Notes under the pieces: model-generated | The model's database searches: none | Told to the model about the DNA's origin: nothing | The model's input: the letters and a program-made list of their open reading frames with translations, nothing else | Position numbers and translations under genes: made by a program | In this document: in pieces, positions 1 to 8,893 of the stretch | Layout: every line of letters begins with the position of its first letter | How positions within the stretch are numbered: position 1 is the stretch's first letter | Origin: Acidobacteriota bacterium | Lineage (GTDB): Bacteria; Acidobacteriota; Vicinamibacteria; Vicinamibacterales; SCN-69-37 | Assembly (NCBI GenBank): GCA_020853395.1 | Contig: JADYYY010000016.1 | Coordinates: forward strand, 1 to 64,000 | Reading direction: 5' to 3' | Length of the DNA stretch: 64,000 nt

Positions 1-280
1 GCGCAGTGTAGTACGGCCGATCCGATCTCGCCAGCCCGACACGCGACGTTTGGACACCAGACGGCCGGCCGGATCCTGCAGAATCAACTACATGGATCGG
101 GATTTCTTCACCGGAAAGTAGTCTAGCCGCTGACGGCCGGACGCGGCGGGCTTCAACCGCCGCTGCTCGGCCCGCCGACCAGCACGACGTTCAGCAGGAT
201 CGCCGTCGGCCGGGCCAGCGCGGCCAGGGACCGGCCTCGCCTCACCGGTTCGGACGTGGAGACGTCCACCGTCGTCGCGC

Positions 281-322
281 TTGCGCTCTTCATTGAAACA
301 GTTGTTTAATTCACTTGTTTCA
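281..322 (+). promoter_or_regulatory. candidate promoter and TetR operator for exporter operon
   Basis: TTGCGC (281-286) and TTTAAT (305-310), 18 bases apart, make a plausible -35/-10 pair. Over them lies an inverted repeat with perfect 7-base arms, TGAAACA (294-300) and TGTTTCA (316-322). A smaller dyad, AAACA-GT-TGTTT (296-307), is nested in it. The operon it precedes ends with a TetR-family gene, so autoregulation is the simple inference. The rest of bases 1-336 shows no gene I can support. Confidence 0.5.
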
Positions 323-336
323 CGTCGAGAGGTGTC

Positions 337-1386
337 ATGAGACGTTCGTGGATCCGGCTCGTTCTCCTCCTCGGGCTCGCCGTCGCGGGCGGCGCGTACT
401 ACTACGTGCGCGCGCGTCCCGCCGCCCTCGTGCTCACCGGCATCGTGACGACCGACGACGTGCGGGTGAGCGCGCAGGTGCCCGGCCAGATCGCCCGCCT
501 GCTCGTGAAGGAGGGGGACGCGGTCGCGCGCGGCCAGTTGCTGGCCGAGCTGCGCCCCGACGAGCTGCAGGCGGAGTCGGTCTACTTCGCGCAGGCGGCG
601 GCCGGCGCGTCGTCGCAGGTGCAGCAGAGCGAAGCTGCGCTTCGCTGGGAACGGCAGCAGGTCGAGAACCAGGTGGCCCAGGCCGAGGCGGCGGTGGCCG
701 CCGCCGAGGCCGCGCAGCGGTCGGCCGAGGCCGACCTCGAGCGCGCGCGGCTCACGTTCGAGCGCAACCGTCGCCTCGTCGACCAGGGCGTCGTGGCCGC
801 CGAGGAGTTCGATCAATCGCGGACGGCGCACGACGCGCTCGCGGCCAGAGTGGCGTCGCTCGCGCGGCAGACCGACGCGGCCCGCGCCGCGGCCGCCATC
901 GCGCGCTCGAACGCCGAGCAGGTCGCGATCCGCCAGAGCCAGGTGCAGGCGAGCCGGTTCGAGTCGGCCGCCGCGCGCGCGCAGCGGCGGAAGGCCGACG
1001 TGCGGCTCGCCTACACGCAGGTGCTGGCGCCCGCCGCCGGCATCGTGGACGTGCGGGCCGCGCGCGAGGGGGAAGTGGTCACCGCCGGTCAGCCGATCGT
1101 GTCGCTCATCGACCCGGACGATCTCTGGGTTCGGGCCGACGTCGAGGAGAGCTACATCGATCGCGTGCGCGTTGGCGACAGCTTGACGATCCGGCTGCCC
1201 TCCGGCGCCGAGCGGCCCGGCGTCATCTTCTATCGGGGCGCCGACGCGGGGTTCGCCACGCAGCGCGACGTGAGCCGCACGAAGCGCGACATCCGCACGT
1301 TCGAGATCCGGCTGCGCGCCGACAACCGCGACCGCCGGCTCGCCGTTGGCATGACCGCCTACGTGCTGATGCCGGTGGGGCAGTAG
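337..1386 (+). CDS. HlyD-family membrane fusion protein of an ABC exporter (YbhG-like)
   Basis: Periplasmic adaptor that should link an inner-membrane ABC exporter to the outer membrane. The 349-residue protein has one N-terminal membrane anchor (about residues 6-25), a lipoyl/barrel half starting near VLTGIVTTDDVRVSAQVPG, a long Ala/Glu/Arg-rich coiled-coil hairpin (about 75-220), the second lipoyl half (APAAGIVDVR) and a C-terminal beta-barrel region. AGAGG lies 5 bases before the ATG. Exporter ATPase, permease and TetR genes follow with 1-3 base gaps or overlaps. This order resembles E. coli ybhG-ybhF-ybhS/R with CecR, except that only one permease is present. The substrate is unknown; drugs or other amphiphiles are likely by family. 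Confidence 0.9.
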   Translation: MRRSWIRLVLLLGLAVAGGAYYYVRARPAALVLTGIVTTDDVRVSAQVPGQIARLLVKEGDAVARGQLLAELRPDELQAESVYFAQAAAGASSQVQQSEAALRWERQQVENQVAQAEAAVAAAEAAQRSAEADLERARLTFERNRRLVDQGVVAAEEFDQSRTAHDALAARVASLARQTDAARAAAAIARSNAEQVAIRQSQVQASRFESAAARAQRRKADVRLAYTQVLAPAAGIVDVRAAREGEVVTAGQPIVSLIDPDDLWVRADVEESYIDRVRVGDSLTIRLPSGAERPGVIFYRGADAGFATQRDVSRTKRDIRTFEIRLRADNRDRRLAVGMTAYVLMPVGQ

Positions 1387-1387
1387 C

Positions 1388-2371
1388 GTGCCGGCCATCA
1401 GCGTCCGCCAACTGGTGAAGCGCTTCGGCGACTTCACCGCGGTCAAGGGCATCAGCTTCGACGTCGAGGAGGGGGAGATCTTCGGCCTGCTCGGCCCGAA
1501 CGGCGCCGGCAAGTCCACGCTCATCCGCATGCTCACCACGCTCATCGAGCCCACGTCGGGGACGGCGGTGATCGCCGGCGCCGACGTCCTGACCCAGGCC
1601 GACGAAGTGCGGCGCGCGATTGGCGTGATCCCGCAGGCGATGACGAGCGACACCGAGCTGAGCGTGCGCGAGAACCTGGTCATCTACGCGAAGCTGTACG
1701 GCGTGCCGCGCGATCGCCGCAACCGGCTCATCGGCGAGCTGCTCGACGCCGTCGAGCTGACGGCCTGGGCCGACAAGCCGGTCAAGTTCCTGTCGGGCGG
1801 CATGCGGCGCCGCGTGGAGATCGCGCGCGGCCTGGTCCACGAACCCCGCGTCTTCTTCCTCGACGAGCCGACCACCGGCCTCGACCCGGTGTCGCGCGTC
1901 GCCGTCTGGGACATGCTCCGGCGGATCAAGGAGCAGCGCAGCCTGACGGTGCTGCTCACGACGCACTACATGGACGAGGCCGATCGGCTCTGCGATCACA
2001 TCGCCATCGTCGACCACGGCGAGCTGAAAGCGCTGGATTCGCCGCTCATGCTCAAGGCGTCGATCGCCGGGACGAATGCGCTCGAGGTCAGCTTCTCGGC
2101 CGTGCCGCAGGGCTGGGACGCACGGCTGCGGGCGCTGCCGGCCGTCGGCGAGGTGGCGCGCCAGGATGCAGTGTTCCGCATCGCGACGGCGAACGGTCCG
2201 GCCACGACGCGCGCGCTGTTCGACGCGGCCGAGTCGGCCGGCGTGGCCGTGCAGTCGCTCGCGGTGCACAGCACCACGCTCGACGACGTCTTCGTGCACT
2301 ACACCGGCCGGGCGCTGCGGGACGCGCTCCAGGACCCCGCGCCCCGCGACTTCTCGTTCATGAGGCGCTGA
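1388..2371 (+). CDS. ABC exporter ATP-binding protein (YbhF/DrrA-like)
   Basis: Energises the neighbouring ABC-2 permease. The 327-residue protein carries Walker A GPNGAGKST (about 36-44), signature LSGGMRRR (135-142), Walker B VFFLDEP (155-161) and the switch histidine in TTHYMDEAD. The C-terminal 90 residues form the extra domain common in DrrA/CcmA-type exporters. It starts with GTG one base after the adaptor stop. The single nucleotide-binding domain contrasts with E. coli YbhF, which has two. Confidence 0.92.
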   Translation: MPAISVRQLVKRFGDFTAVKGISFDVEEGEIFGLLGPNGAGKSTLIRMLTTLIEPTSGTAVIAGADVLTQADEVRRAIGVIPQAMTSDTELSVRENLVIYAKLYGVPRDRRNRLIGELLDAVELTAWADKPVKFLSGGMRRRVEIARGLVHEPRVFFLDEPTTGLDPVSRVAVWDMLRRIKEQRSLTVLLTTHYMDEADRLCDHIAIVDHGELKALDSPLMLKASIAGTNALEVSFSAVPQGWDARLRALPAVGEVARQDAVFRIATANGPATTRALFDAAESAGVAVQSLAVHSTTLDDVFVHYTGRALRDALQDPAPRDFSFMRR

Positions 2372-2374
2372 CCC

Positions 2375-3490
2375 GTGTCGCGCACCTGGGCCATCGTCGA
2401 ACGCGAGCTGCGGCGCTTCCGGCGGAGCCCCACGCTCATCGTGATGTCGCTCATCTTCCCGATCCTGCAGCTCGTCGTCCTGGGGTACGCGTTCGGCGGG
2501 AACGTGAAACACCTCCGGCTGGCCATCGTCGACCAGGATCGCGGGGTGCCGGCCATCCGCATCCGCGAGCTGGCGCTCGCGGTATCGGCCAACGCGCAGA
2601 CGTTCGACCCGGTGCTCTACGCCGATCAGGGGGACGCCGTGGCCGACCTGCGCACCGGCCGGGTGAACGGCGTGCTCACGATTCCGCCCGGCTACTCGCG
2701 GCGCGTGCTCGCGAACGACGGCCCTCGGCTCGCGCTGATCGAGGACAACAGCGACAGCTTCGTGACCGCCACGCTGGCCGCGCAGATCGGCAACCTCGTC
2801 GCCGCGGCGGGCCGGCCCGCCGTGGACGTCGCGCGCGTCGGCGGCGCGCCGGCGCTCGACGTCGTCGAGGTCTATCCGTACGTGCCGTACATCCAGTACC
2901 TGCTGCCCGGCTCGATCGTGATGTCGATCTTCATGATGGTGATGATCGGCGGCGGGATCATCTTCATCGACGACAAGGCGCGCGGGCTGCACGAAGGCTA
3001 TCTGGTGACGCCGATCTCGAAGCTCGAACTGATCGCCGGCTTCAACCTGTCGGGGACCATCAAAGCCGTGCTGGCCGGCACGGTCCTCATGACGATCGGA
3101 TCGGTGATCGCCGGCATCCCCGATCCGTTCGCGCCGATGCGGCTCCTGCGCGTCTTCGTCGTGATCGTGTTCACGGCCTTCGCGCTGATCAGCCTGATGT
3201 TCCTGATCATGGTCCGCGTCACGGACCCGCTGGTGCCGCGCGCGATCTTCGGGATCCTCAACACGCTGCTGTACTTCCCGAGCGGCGCGGTGTACCCGCA
3301 GCAGGGCTTTCCGGGGTGGATGCAGGCGATCGCCGCCGTCGATCCGTTCACCTACGCCGTGCACGCCTTCAAGAGCCTGCTGCTGAAGAACACGGGCTTC
3401 GACGCGATCGGTCCGGACCTGCTGTATCTGGCGGCGTTCTCGTTCGTCGGCATGACGCTGGCGGTCAGGCTGTTCCGGAGGACGCTGTGA
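2375..3490 (+). CDS. ABC-2 type permease (YbhS/YbhR-like)
   Basis: Membrane subunit of the exporter, 371 residues. A first transmembrane helix (about 22-42) is followed by a large extracytoplasmic domain, then five C-terminal helices starting at YLLPGSIVMSIFMMVMIGG, the usual ABC-2 layout. GTG start three bases after the ATPase stop. Its TGA stop overlaps the GTG of the TetR gene. Only one permease gene is present, so a homodimer is inferred. Confidence 0.9.
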   Translation: MSRTWAIVERELRRFRRSPTLIVMSLIFPILQLVVLGYAFGGNVKHLRLAIVDQDRGVPAIRIRELALAVSANAQTFDPVLYADQGDAVADLRTGRVNGVLTIPPGYSRRVLANDGPRLALIEDNSDSFVTATLAAQIGNLVAAAGRPAVDVARVGGAPALDVVEVYPYVPYIQYLLPGSIVMSIFMMVMIGGGIIFIDDKARGLHEGYLVTPISKLELIAGFNLSGTIKAVLAGTVLMTIGSVIAGIPDPFAPMRLLRVFVVIVFTAFALISLMFLIMVRVTDPLVPRAIFGILNTLLYFPSGAVYPQQGFPGWMQAIAAVDPFTYAVHAFKSLLLKNTGFDAIGPDLLYLAAFSFVGMTLAVRLFRRTL

Positions 3491-4188
3491 GACGGGCACC
3501 GGCGGATCAGGAGACGCGGCGGCGGCTGCTCGACGCCGCGACGCGCCTCTTCGCGGAGCGCGGGTACTGGCACGTGACGGTGCGCGAGATCTGCGCGGCG
3601 GCGCGCGCCAACGTCGCGGCCGTCAATTACCACTTCGGCGACAAGATGGGCCTCTACCGCGAGGTCATCGACTCGGCGGCCGCCGTCGCCCGCGAGAGCA
3701 CGGCGCTCGCCATCCGGGCGGGCGCGGGCGTCTCGCCGCGCGAGCAGCTCTGCCGCTACATCGACGTGCTGTACCGCCGGATGTCGTCCGCGACCGGGCC
3801 GCTCTACCTCCAGCAGATCGTGCACCGCGAGATGACCGAGCCCACCGGGGCCGTGACGACGTTGGTCGATCGGCTGCTGAAGGGACGCTTCGAGTACCTG
3901 CAGCAGGTCATCGGCGCCATGCTCCGGTTGCCTCCGACCGACGCGCGCGTCGCGCTCGCGGCGACCACGATTCACGGCATGATCATCATGCACCGCCCGA
4001 CGCCGCTCTCCGAGCGGATCGGCAAGGCGCTGCAGTTGTCGTTCACGCCGGCCGACGTGAGCGCGCATCTCGTGCAGTTCGCCCTTGGCGGCCTCGACAG
4101 CTATGCGGCCGACGGGCGCGCGCGCGAAGCCGTCGTGCGCCGCTCGCGCCGGGCCGGCAGGCGCCCGCCTGTTGCCGAGCAGCACTGA
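3487..4188 (+). CDS. TetR-family regulator with CecR-type C-terminal domain
   Basis: DNA-binding repressor, 233 residues. The helix-turn-helix covers about residues 10-58, with the typical ...AARANVAAVNYHFGDKMGLY run. The C-terminal half, including LQQIVHREMTEPTGA, resembles the DUF1956/CecR ligand-binding domain. The GTG at 3487 overlaps the permease stop as GTGA; the frame is open further upstream but that part reads over the permease. Co-transcription with the exporter plus the inverted repeat at 294-322 suggest it represses its own operon. Confidence 0.88.
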   Translation: MRRAPADQETRRRLLDAATRLFAERGYWHVTVREICAAARANVAAVNYHFGDKMGLYREVIDSAAAVARESTALAIRAGAGVSPREQLCRYIDVLYRRMSSATGPLYLQQIVHREMTEPTGAVTTLVDRLLKGRFEYLQQVIGAMLRLPPTDARVALAATTIHGMIIMHRPTPLSERIGKALQLSFTPADVSAHLVQFALGGLDSYAADGRAREAVVRRSRRAGRRPPVAEQH

Positions 4189-4200
4189 GGCCGGCGCCTC
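4187..4200. terminator. weak hairpin between converging genes
   Basis: GAGGC (4187-4191) and GCCTC (4196-4200) form a 5-base stem with a CGGC loop in the short gap between the converging TetR and namZ genes. There is no T tract, so termination is only a suggestion. Confidence 0.25.
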
Positions 4201-4205
4201 GCCGT

Positions 4206-5369
4206 CTACTCGTAGAGCAGGAACCGTTGCCGCACGGCGAGGAACGGCTCGACTGCTGCGGCCCAGCCCGCGGCGATGTCCTGCGGCCGCTCGCCGCGCG
4301 CCATCGCGTCGCGCAAGCCCGACGAACCGTACAGGATGTCGATCGGCATCTTCGTGTGCTCGTACTCGTACGGCGGGTCGCGCCACGCGAAGCGGTCGGG
4401 CGCCGCGCGGCGGAACGCGTCGACGAGCGCCACGCCCGTTGCGACGGCGCGGAACGCGCCGCGGTCGAGCACGTGCACCTGGCACCCGCCGCAGGCCGTC
4501 TGCGCGTGTTTCTGGAACGTCGGTTCGAACATCACCGGGCGGAACCGCACGCCGGGCAGGCCGAGCGCATTGAGCGCAGCCGAAAACGGCTCCGGATCCA
4601 CCCACGGGGCGCCGACGAGCTCGAACGGCCGCGTCGTGCCTCGCCCCTCGGACACGTTCGTCCCTTCGAACAGCACCGTCCCGGGATACACGATGGCGCC
4701 CTCGAGCGTCGGCAGGTTGGGCGACGGCAGAATCCACGACAGCCCGGTGGCGTCGAAGTACTGGTCGCGCCGCCAGCCGCGCATCGCCACGACCTCGAGC
4801 TTCGCGCCGATGCCGAAGTGCTCGTTGAACAGCCGCGCCAGCTCGCCGATCGTCATGCCGTGTCGCATCGGGATCGGGTACTCGCCCACGAACGACTCGA
4901 AGCCGTGATGGAGCATCGGCCCTTCGACCGCCACGCCGCCGATCGGGTTCGGGCGATCGCACACCACGATCGGGAGGCCCTCCCGCGCCGCGGCGACGAG
5001 GCAGTGCGCCATCGTGTAGACGTACGTGTAGATCCGCGTGCCCACGTCCTGCAGCTCGACGACGAGCGCGTCGAGGCCGCGGAGCATGTCCCGCGTCGGC
5101 TCGCGCGTTTCACTGTAGAGCGAGTAGATCGGGACGCGCCGGCGCACATCCTGCGCGTGCGGCGACTCGATCATGTTGTCCTGGACGTCGGATCGAAACC
5201 CATGCTGCGGACCGAAGATCGCCCCGACGCGCACGCCGGCGTCTTCGGCGCGATCGATCGCGTGCGCGAGGTTCGCCGAGACCGACGCCGGGTTGCACAC
5301 CAGGCCCACGGTCCGGCCTTTGAGAAGCTGCTGCTGGAAGAGCACGTCGGACCCGAGCGTCACGGACAT
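4206..5369 (-). CDS. NamZ-like exo-beta-N-acetylmuramidase (DUF1343 family)
   Basis: Likely removes N-acetylmuramic acid from peptidoglycan fragments, the activity known for NamZ in this family. The 387-residue protein matches DUF1343 across its length: LKGRTVGLVCNPASV near the start, FGPQHGFRSDVQDNM, LVVELQDVGTRIYTYVYTM, VCDRPNPIGG, LPSPNLPTLEGAIVYPGT and GRGTTRPFELVGAPW. No signal peptide is evident with the ATG chosen here at 5369. Upstream of that ATG the frame stays open only because repetitive DNA begins 16 bases away, so a longer start is unlikely. No good ribosome-binding site is seen. Confidence 0.88.
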   Translation of the reverse strand: MSVTLGSDVLFQQQLLKGRTVGLVCNPASVSANLAHAIDRAEDAGVRVGAIFGPQHGFRSDVQDNMIESPHAQDVRRRVPIYSLYSETREPTRDMLRGLDALVVELQDVGTRIYTYVYTMAHCLVAAAREGLPIVVCDRPNPIGGVAVEGPMLHHGFESFVGEYPIPMRHGMTIGELARLFNEHFGIGAKLEVVAMRGWRRDQYFDATGLSWILPSPNLPTLEGAIVYPGTVLFEGTNVSEGRGTTRPFELVGAPWVDPEPFSAALNALGLPGVRFRPVMFEPTFQKHAQTACGGCQVHVLDRGAFRAVATGVALVDAFRRAAPDRFAWRDPPYEYEHTKMPIDILYGSSGLRDAMARGERPQDIAAGWAAAVEPFLAVRQRFLLYE

Positions 5370-5384
5370 GGAGGAGATGATAGA

Positions 5385-5959
5385 ACGACGGGTACGACGG
5401 GTACGACTGGTACGACGGGTACGACGGGCGAGAGGAACGAACTGACGTGGGCCAGCTTCTTCGGGTACGACGGGTGCGATTGGTACGACGGGGCACTGAC
5501 GCTGGCCAACCTTTTTCGGGTACGCCAGGTGCGACTGGTGCGACGGGTACGACGGGCGAGAGGAACGAACTGACGTGGGCCAGCTTCTTCGGGTACGACG
5601 GGTACGACGGGTACGACGGGTACGACAGGCGACTGGAACGCACTGACGCTGGCCAACCTTTTTCGGGTACGACAGGTGCGACTGGTGCGACGGGTACGAC
5701 GGGCGAGTGGAACGCACTGACGTGGGTCAGCTTCTTCGGGTACGACGGGTACGACTGATACGGCGGGTACGACAGGCGACTGGAACGCACTGACGCTGGC
5801 CAACCTTCTTCGGGTACGACGGGTGCGACTGGTACGACGGGTACGACTGGTACGACGGGTACGACAGGCGAGAGGAACGCACTGACGCTGGCCAACTTTC
5901 TTCGGATACGACGGGTACGACCGGCACGATGGGTACGCCGAGGACAACCGGTACGACGA
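5385..5959 (+). repeat. composite repeat array A (GGTACGAC nonamers plus ~50-base spacer blocks)
   Basis: Runs of a 9-base unit close to GGGTACGAC, with T/C and A/T variants, alternate with a conserved block of about 50 bases. The block contains GGAACG(A/C)ACTGACG and ends CTTCTTCGGG or CTTTTTCGGG. At least five blocks occur. The array begins 16 bases before the namZ start codon. It lacks stop codons in most frames, which creates long false ORFs. No RBS, codon structure or known domain supports coding. Confidence 0.85.
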
Positions 5960-6925
5960 GACCCGGCTCCTGTTCGTCAACGGCGTGTTGACTCGCACGC
6001 GAGCGCGACGGTTGTTGGGGCCACAACGCCCTCGCTGGTCGTTGTGCGCCTGCCAATCCTCGCGCCGGATTCCGGGCGTTTTCGGAGCGCCGCCGGCGAG
6101 ACCGCGCGCGGGTGGTGGTCGCGACTTCCGATCCTCCAGCGCCGCATCACCGTGCCGGTGACGGTGCACCCATTTGGCGACCGTCCGGACACTGATGGCC
6201 ATCCTGCGTGAGCTGGACGGCGGCAACGGTGTCCGCGTGCTGCTCCAGCCGCAGCACTTCGGGAAAGGTGCGGCTTGCTCCGCTCGGGACTGACTCCAGC
6301 CCTACTTCCTCACGCGGGCACCAGCGGCTGTCGCATCCTCGCGGTCGTCTTCGCACTACAGCGGAATCTCATTCGGGAGTCCCTCCAGAAACAGTGGCTT
6401 GGTGTGGTAACCGCTGTTGTTTCCAGAGATTTCCCGAATGAACAACCTGCGTAGCATTCACAGTTCGGGCGAGACGTCTACTTTCGGTGTAGTCATGGCG
6501 CCGGAGCTCGAGCAGTTGGTGGTCTCGGCAACCGACTCTTCGTTCGGGTGCTCGTCCCGAACGTCTCGTCGGAGACTCCACGTTCGCGTTGTCGATCAGC
6601 TCGCGGCCGCAGGATGACGCGCAGCGTCTGGGCCCATCCAGGCATCGAGCGCGTCTTCCACAGACTCCTCGGGGTCGTCGACGACGACGATCGTGCGGAG
6701 GTCGCGGTGCGGCTCCAAGCGATCCAAGCTGCGGACGACGCGCATCAGCGGGCGGCTGTCGCCTTCGATGGCGAGGCGCTCACGTGTGAGTCGTCAACGA
6801 CGTTGAGCCTGCGAACTGGCCAGCAGCGGCAAGCGCGTCGCGCATGAACCACCGATCGCACTCGCCACGCGCCGTCATCGCTGGCAGGACGACGGCCCCG
6901 GCCAGCCAACCGTCACCGCCGTATG
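5960..6925. other. decayed DNA between the two inverted repeat arrays
   Basis: About 1 kb without an intact gene, enclosed by repeat arrays A and B. The only recognisable piece is an IS481-type transposase N-terminus at 6104-6226. On the minus strand around 6610-6780 there is a protein-like open stretch (including IVVVDDPEESVEDALDAW) of no family I recognise; it has no clear start or RBS. Confidence 0.5.
6104..6226 (-). pseudogene. IS481-type transposase remnant (helix-turn-helix only)
   Basis: The frame reads MAISVRTVAKWVHRHRHG then LEDRKSRPPP. This matches the N-terminal helix-turn-helix and following linker of IS481-family transposases (VSxRTVxKWxxRY...GLxDRSSRP). The DDE catalytic domain is absent and the frame runs on into repeat array A. 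Confidence 0.5.
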
Positions 6926-7353
6926 AATCGTACCCGTCGTCCCCGAAAAAGGGTTAGCGCGCGTCAGTTCGTTCCTCTCGCCCGTCGTACCCGTCGCACC
7001 CGTCGTACCTGTCGCACCCGAAAAGGTGACGAGCGTCAGTGCGTTCCTGTCGCTTGTCGTACCCGTCGTACCGGTCGTACCTGTCGCACCCGTCGTACCG
7101 GTTGTACCTGTCGCACCCGAAAAGGTGACGTGCGTCAGCGCGTTCCTGTCGCCCGTCGTACCCGTCGCACCGGTCGTACCTGTCGCACCCGAAAAGGTGA
7201 CCCGCGTCAGTGCGTTCCAGTCGCCTGTCGTACCCGTCGTACCTGTCGTACCTGTCGCACCCGAAAAGGTGACGTGCGTCAGTTCGTTCCTGTCGCCCGT
7301 CGTACCCGTCGCACCCGTCGCACCCGTCGTACCTGTCGCACCCGTCGTACCCG
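6926..7353 (-). repeat. composite repeat array B, inverted relative to array A
   Basis: Same repeat family as 5385-5959 but on the opposite strand: GTCGTACCC/GTCGCACCT nonamers separated by blocks containing CGTCAGTTCGTTCC and CCCGAAAAGGTGAC. At least five blocks are present. The array ends 4 bases from the stop codon of the phospholipase D gene. Sequence between nonamer runs differs slightly from array A (CACC-TTTTCGGG instead of CAGC-TTCTTCGGG), so this is not a recent inverted copy. Confidence 0.85.
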
Positions 7354-7357
7354 TGCC

Positions 7358-8794
7358 CTATCGCTGCCGCCAGACCGTCCAGGCCTCGACGAGCAGTGCG
7401 ACGCCGAACCAGGTCGCGACCGCGGCCAGCGGCCACGCGAGCAGCCAGGGCACGAAGAAGACGACGACCGCCAGGGCGACGAGCAGGAGGCCGAGCCAGA
7501 CGACCGGCTGGACCTCGAAGTCCTCGAGCCGGCGGCTGCCCGTGAGCGCGGCGCCGAACGTGCGGCCGACGCCGGCGACCGTCCGCATGACCCGCCGCGA
7601 CGGCTTGTAGCCCGTCCCGGCGCGGACGCCCGGCAGCCGGCGGGGGCGCGGCGCCGCCGGGCGCGGGCTGCCGAGCACGATCTCCGTCGACCGCGCGAGA
7701 TCGTCCTCGAACTGCGCGGCGAGCGTCGACGCGACCCCCTCGTGCTCGATCGCGACGTCCATTTCCCAGTTGCCGATCCAGCTCGTGATGTTGAGGTTGG
7801 TCGATCCGATCCGCGCCCATCGCTGGTCGGCGATGGCCGTCTTGGCGTGGATCATGGTGCCGTTCCACTCGAAGATGCGGACGCCGGCCTCGAGCAGCGG
7901 CCGGTAGAGCGACCGTGACAACGGCACGACCCACCCGACGTCGCTGTTGCGCGGCAGCAGCAGCCGCACGTCCACGCCGTCGCGCGCCGCGCGCTTCAGT
8001 CCCTCGAGATACGGGCCCGGCCCGACGAAATACGCGTCGGTGATCCAGAGCGACTGGCGCGCGAGCGCCGCGACGAGCAGATCCAGCCGGAAGAGGTTGG
8101 CGGTGAACGGCTCGGTGGGAATCAGCCGCAAGCTGACGTCGCCGGCCGGCGGCACGAACGTCGGCAACGGGACCTCCGACGGCGTGCCGCCCACCAGCCG
8201 CCAACTGTCGGCGAACGCCGCCTCCGCGTGCGTGACCGCCGGCCCCGTGATCGCCAGCCCGGTGTCGCGCCAGGGCGCGAGCCCCTTCTCCGGGATCCCG
8301 AGCCAGAGCTGGCCGATGCACAGCCCGGAGACGAACGCGATCTCTCCATCCACCGTGAGCAGCTTGCGGTGATTGCGCCGCAGCCAGCCGAGCGCGCTCG
8401 ACAGGGCGGGCGGATTGAACGCCCTCACTTCGCCGCCAGCGGCGACGAGCGGAGAGAAGAGCCCGCGCAAGGGCCCGAGACCACACCCGAACCAGTCGTA
8501 GATCACGCGCACCGCGATGCCCTCGCGCGCCTTGGCGGCGAGCGCCTCGACGAACCGCCGGCCGACGGCATCGCGGTGGACGATGTACATCTCGACGTGG
8601 ATCGATCGGCGTGCCCGCTCGATCGCGCGCTCCCACGCCGGGTAGTTCTCGGTCGCGTCGCGCAGCACGTCGACGTGGTTGCCGGTGATGAGCGGCGCGC
8701 CCGCGGCACGGCTGAACGCCTGATCGGCGAGCGTACGCAGCGTCTCGAGATCCCGCGGCGCCGGTCCGGGACGCACGGCCGTTCTGGTCGGCAT
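7358..8794 (-). CDS. phospholipase D-family cardiolipin synthase-like protein
   Basis: Transfers or hydrolyses phosphatidyl groups at the membrane, probably making cardiolipin. The 478-residue protein has both HKD motifs: H142-x-K144-x4-D149 (NHRKLLTVDG) and H316-x-K318-x4-D323 (MIHAKTAIADQ), each followed by the usual Gly-Ser/Gly region. Unlike classical Cls the hydrophobic segments are at the C-terminus (about 425-470) rather than the N-terminus, so the topology is odd. ATG at 8794; the frame stays open upstream over DNA of the divergent gene. Repeat array B abuts its 3' end. Confidence 0.87.
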   Translation of the reverse strand: MPTRTAVRPGPAPRDLETLRTLADQAFSRAAGAPLITGNHVDVLRDATENYPAWERAIERARRSIHVEMYIVHRDAVGRRFVEALAAKAREGIAVRVIYDWFGCGLGPLRGLFSPLVAAGGEVRAFNPPALSSALGWLRRNHRKLLTVDGEIAFVSGLCIGQLWLGIPEKGLAPWRDTGLAITGPAVTHAEAAFADSWRLVGGTPSEVPLPTFVPPAGDVSLRLIPTEPFTANLFRLDLLVAALARQSLWITDAYFVGPGPYLEGLKRAARDGVDVRLLLPRNSDVGWVVPLSRSLYRPLLEAGVRIFEWNGTMIHAKTAIADQRWARIGSTNLNITSWIGNWEMDVAIEHEGVASTLAAQFEDDLARSTEIVLGSPRPAAPRPRRLPGVRAGTGYKPSRRVMRTVAGVGRTFGAALTGSRRLEDFEVQPVVWLGLLLVALAVVVFFVPWLLAWPLAAVATWFGVALLVEAWTVWRQR

Positions 8795-8850
8795 GGCTTC
8801 AGCGTACGACAGGAGCGCCGGCCGACGGCCACGAGCGGCCGCGCGCCGAG

Positions 8851-8893
8851 TTGACGCTCCTGAAGTCGAGGCATACAGTCTTTCACAGGTATG
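8851..8893 (+). promoter_or_regulatory. sigma-70-like promoter with overlapping dyad, metal-uptake cluster
   Basis: TTGACG (8851-8856) and TACAGT (8874-8879) are 17 bases apart, a good housekeeping promoter placed just before the ATG at 8891. CATAC (8872-8876) and GTATG (8889-8893) form an inverted repeat across the -10 and start region, a possible metalloregulator site. The dyad is short, so operator function is inference. Confidence 0.5.

Noticed and set aside
5110-6226. Long frames across the repeat arrays reading PVVPVVPVV, RTRRTRRTR or YDGYDGYDG
   Set aside because: The nonamer contains no stop in most frames on either strand, so several frames are open at once. No RBS, start or domain favours any of them.
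5385-7353. Composite repeats considered as a second CRISPR array
   Set aside because: The conserved block is what repeats, while the parts between are themselves tandem nonamers rather than unique spacers; no cas genes adjoin.
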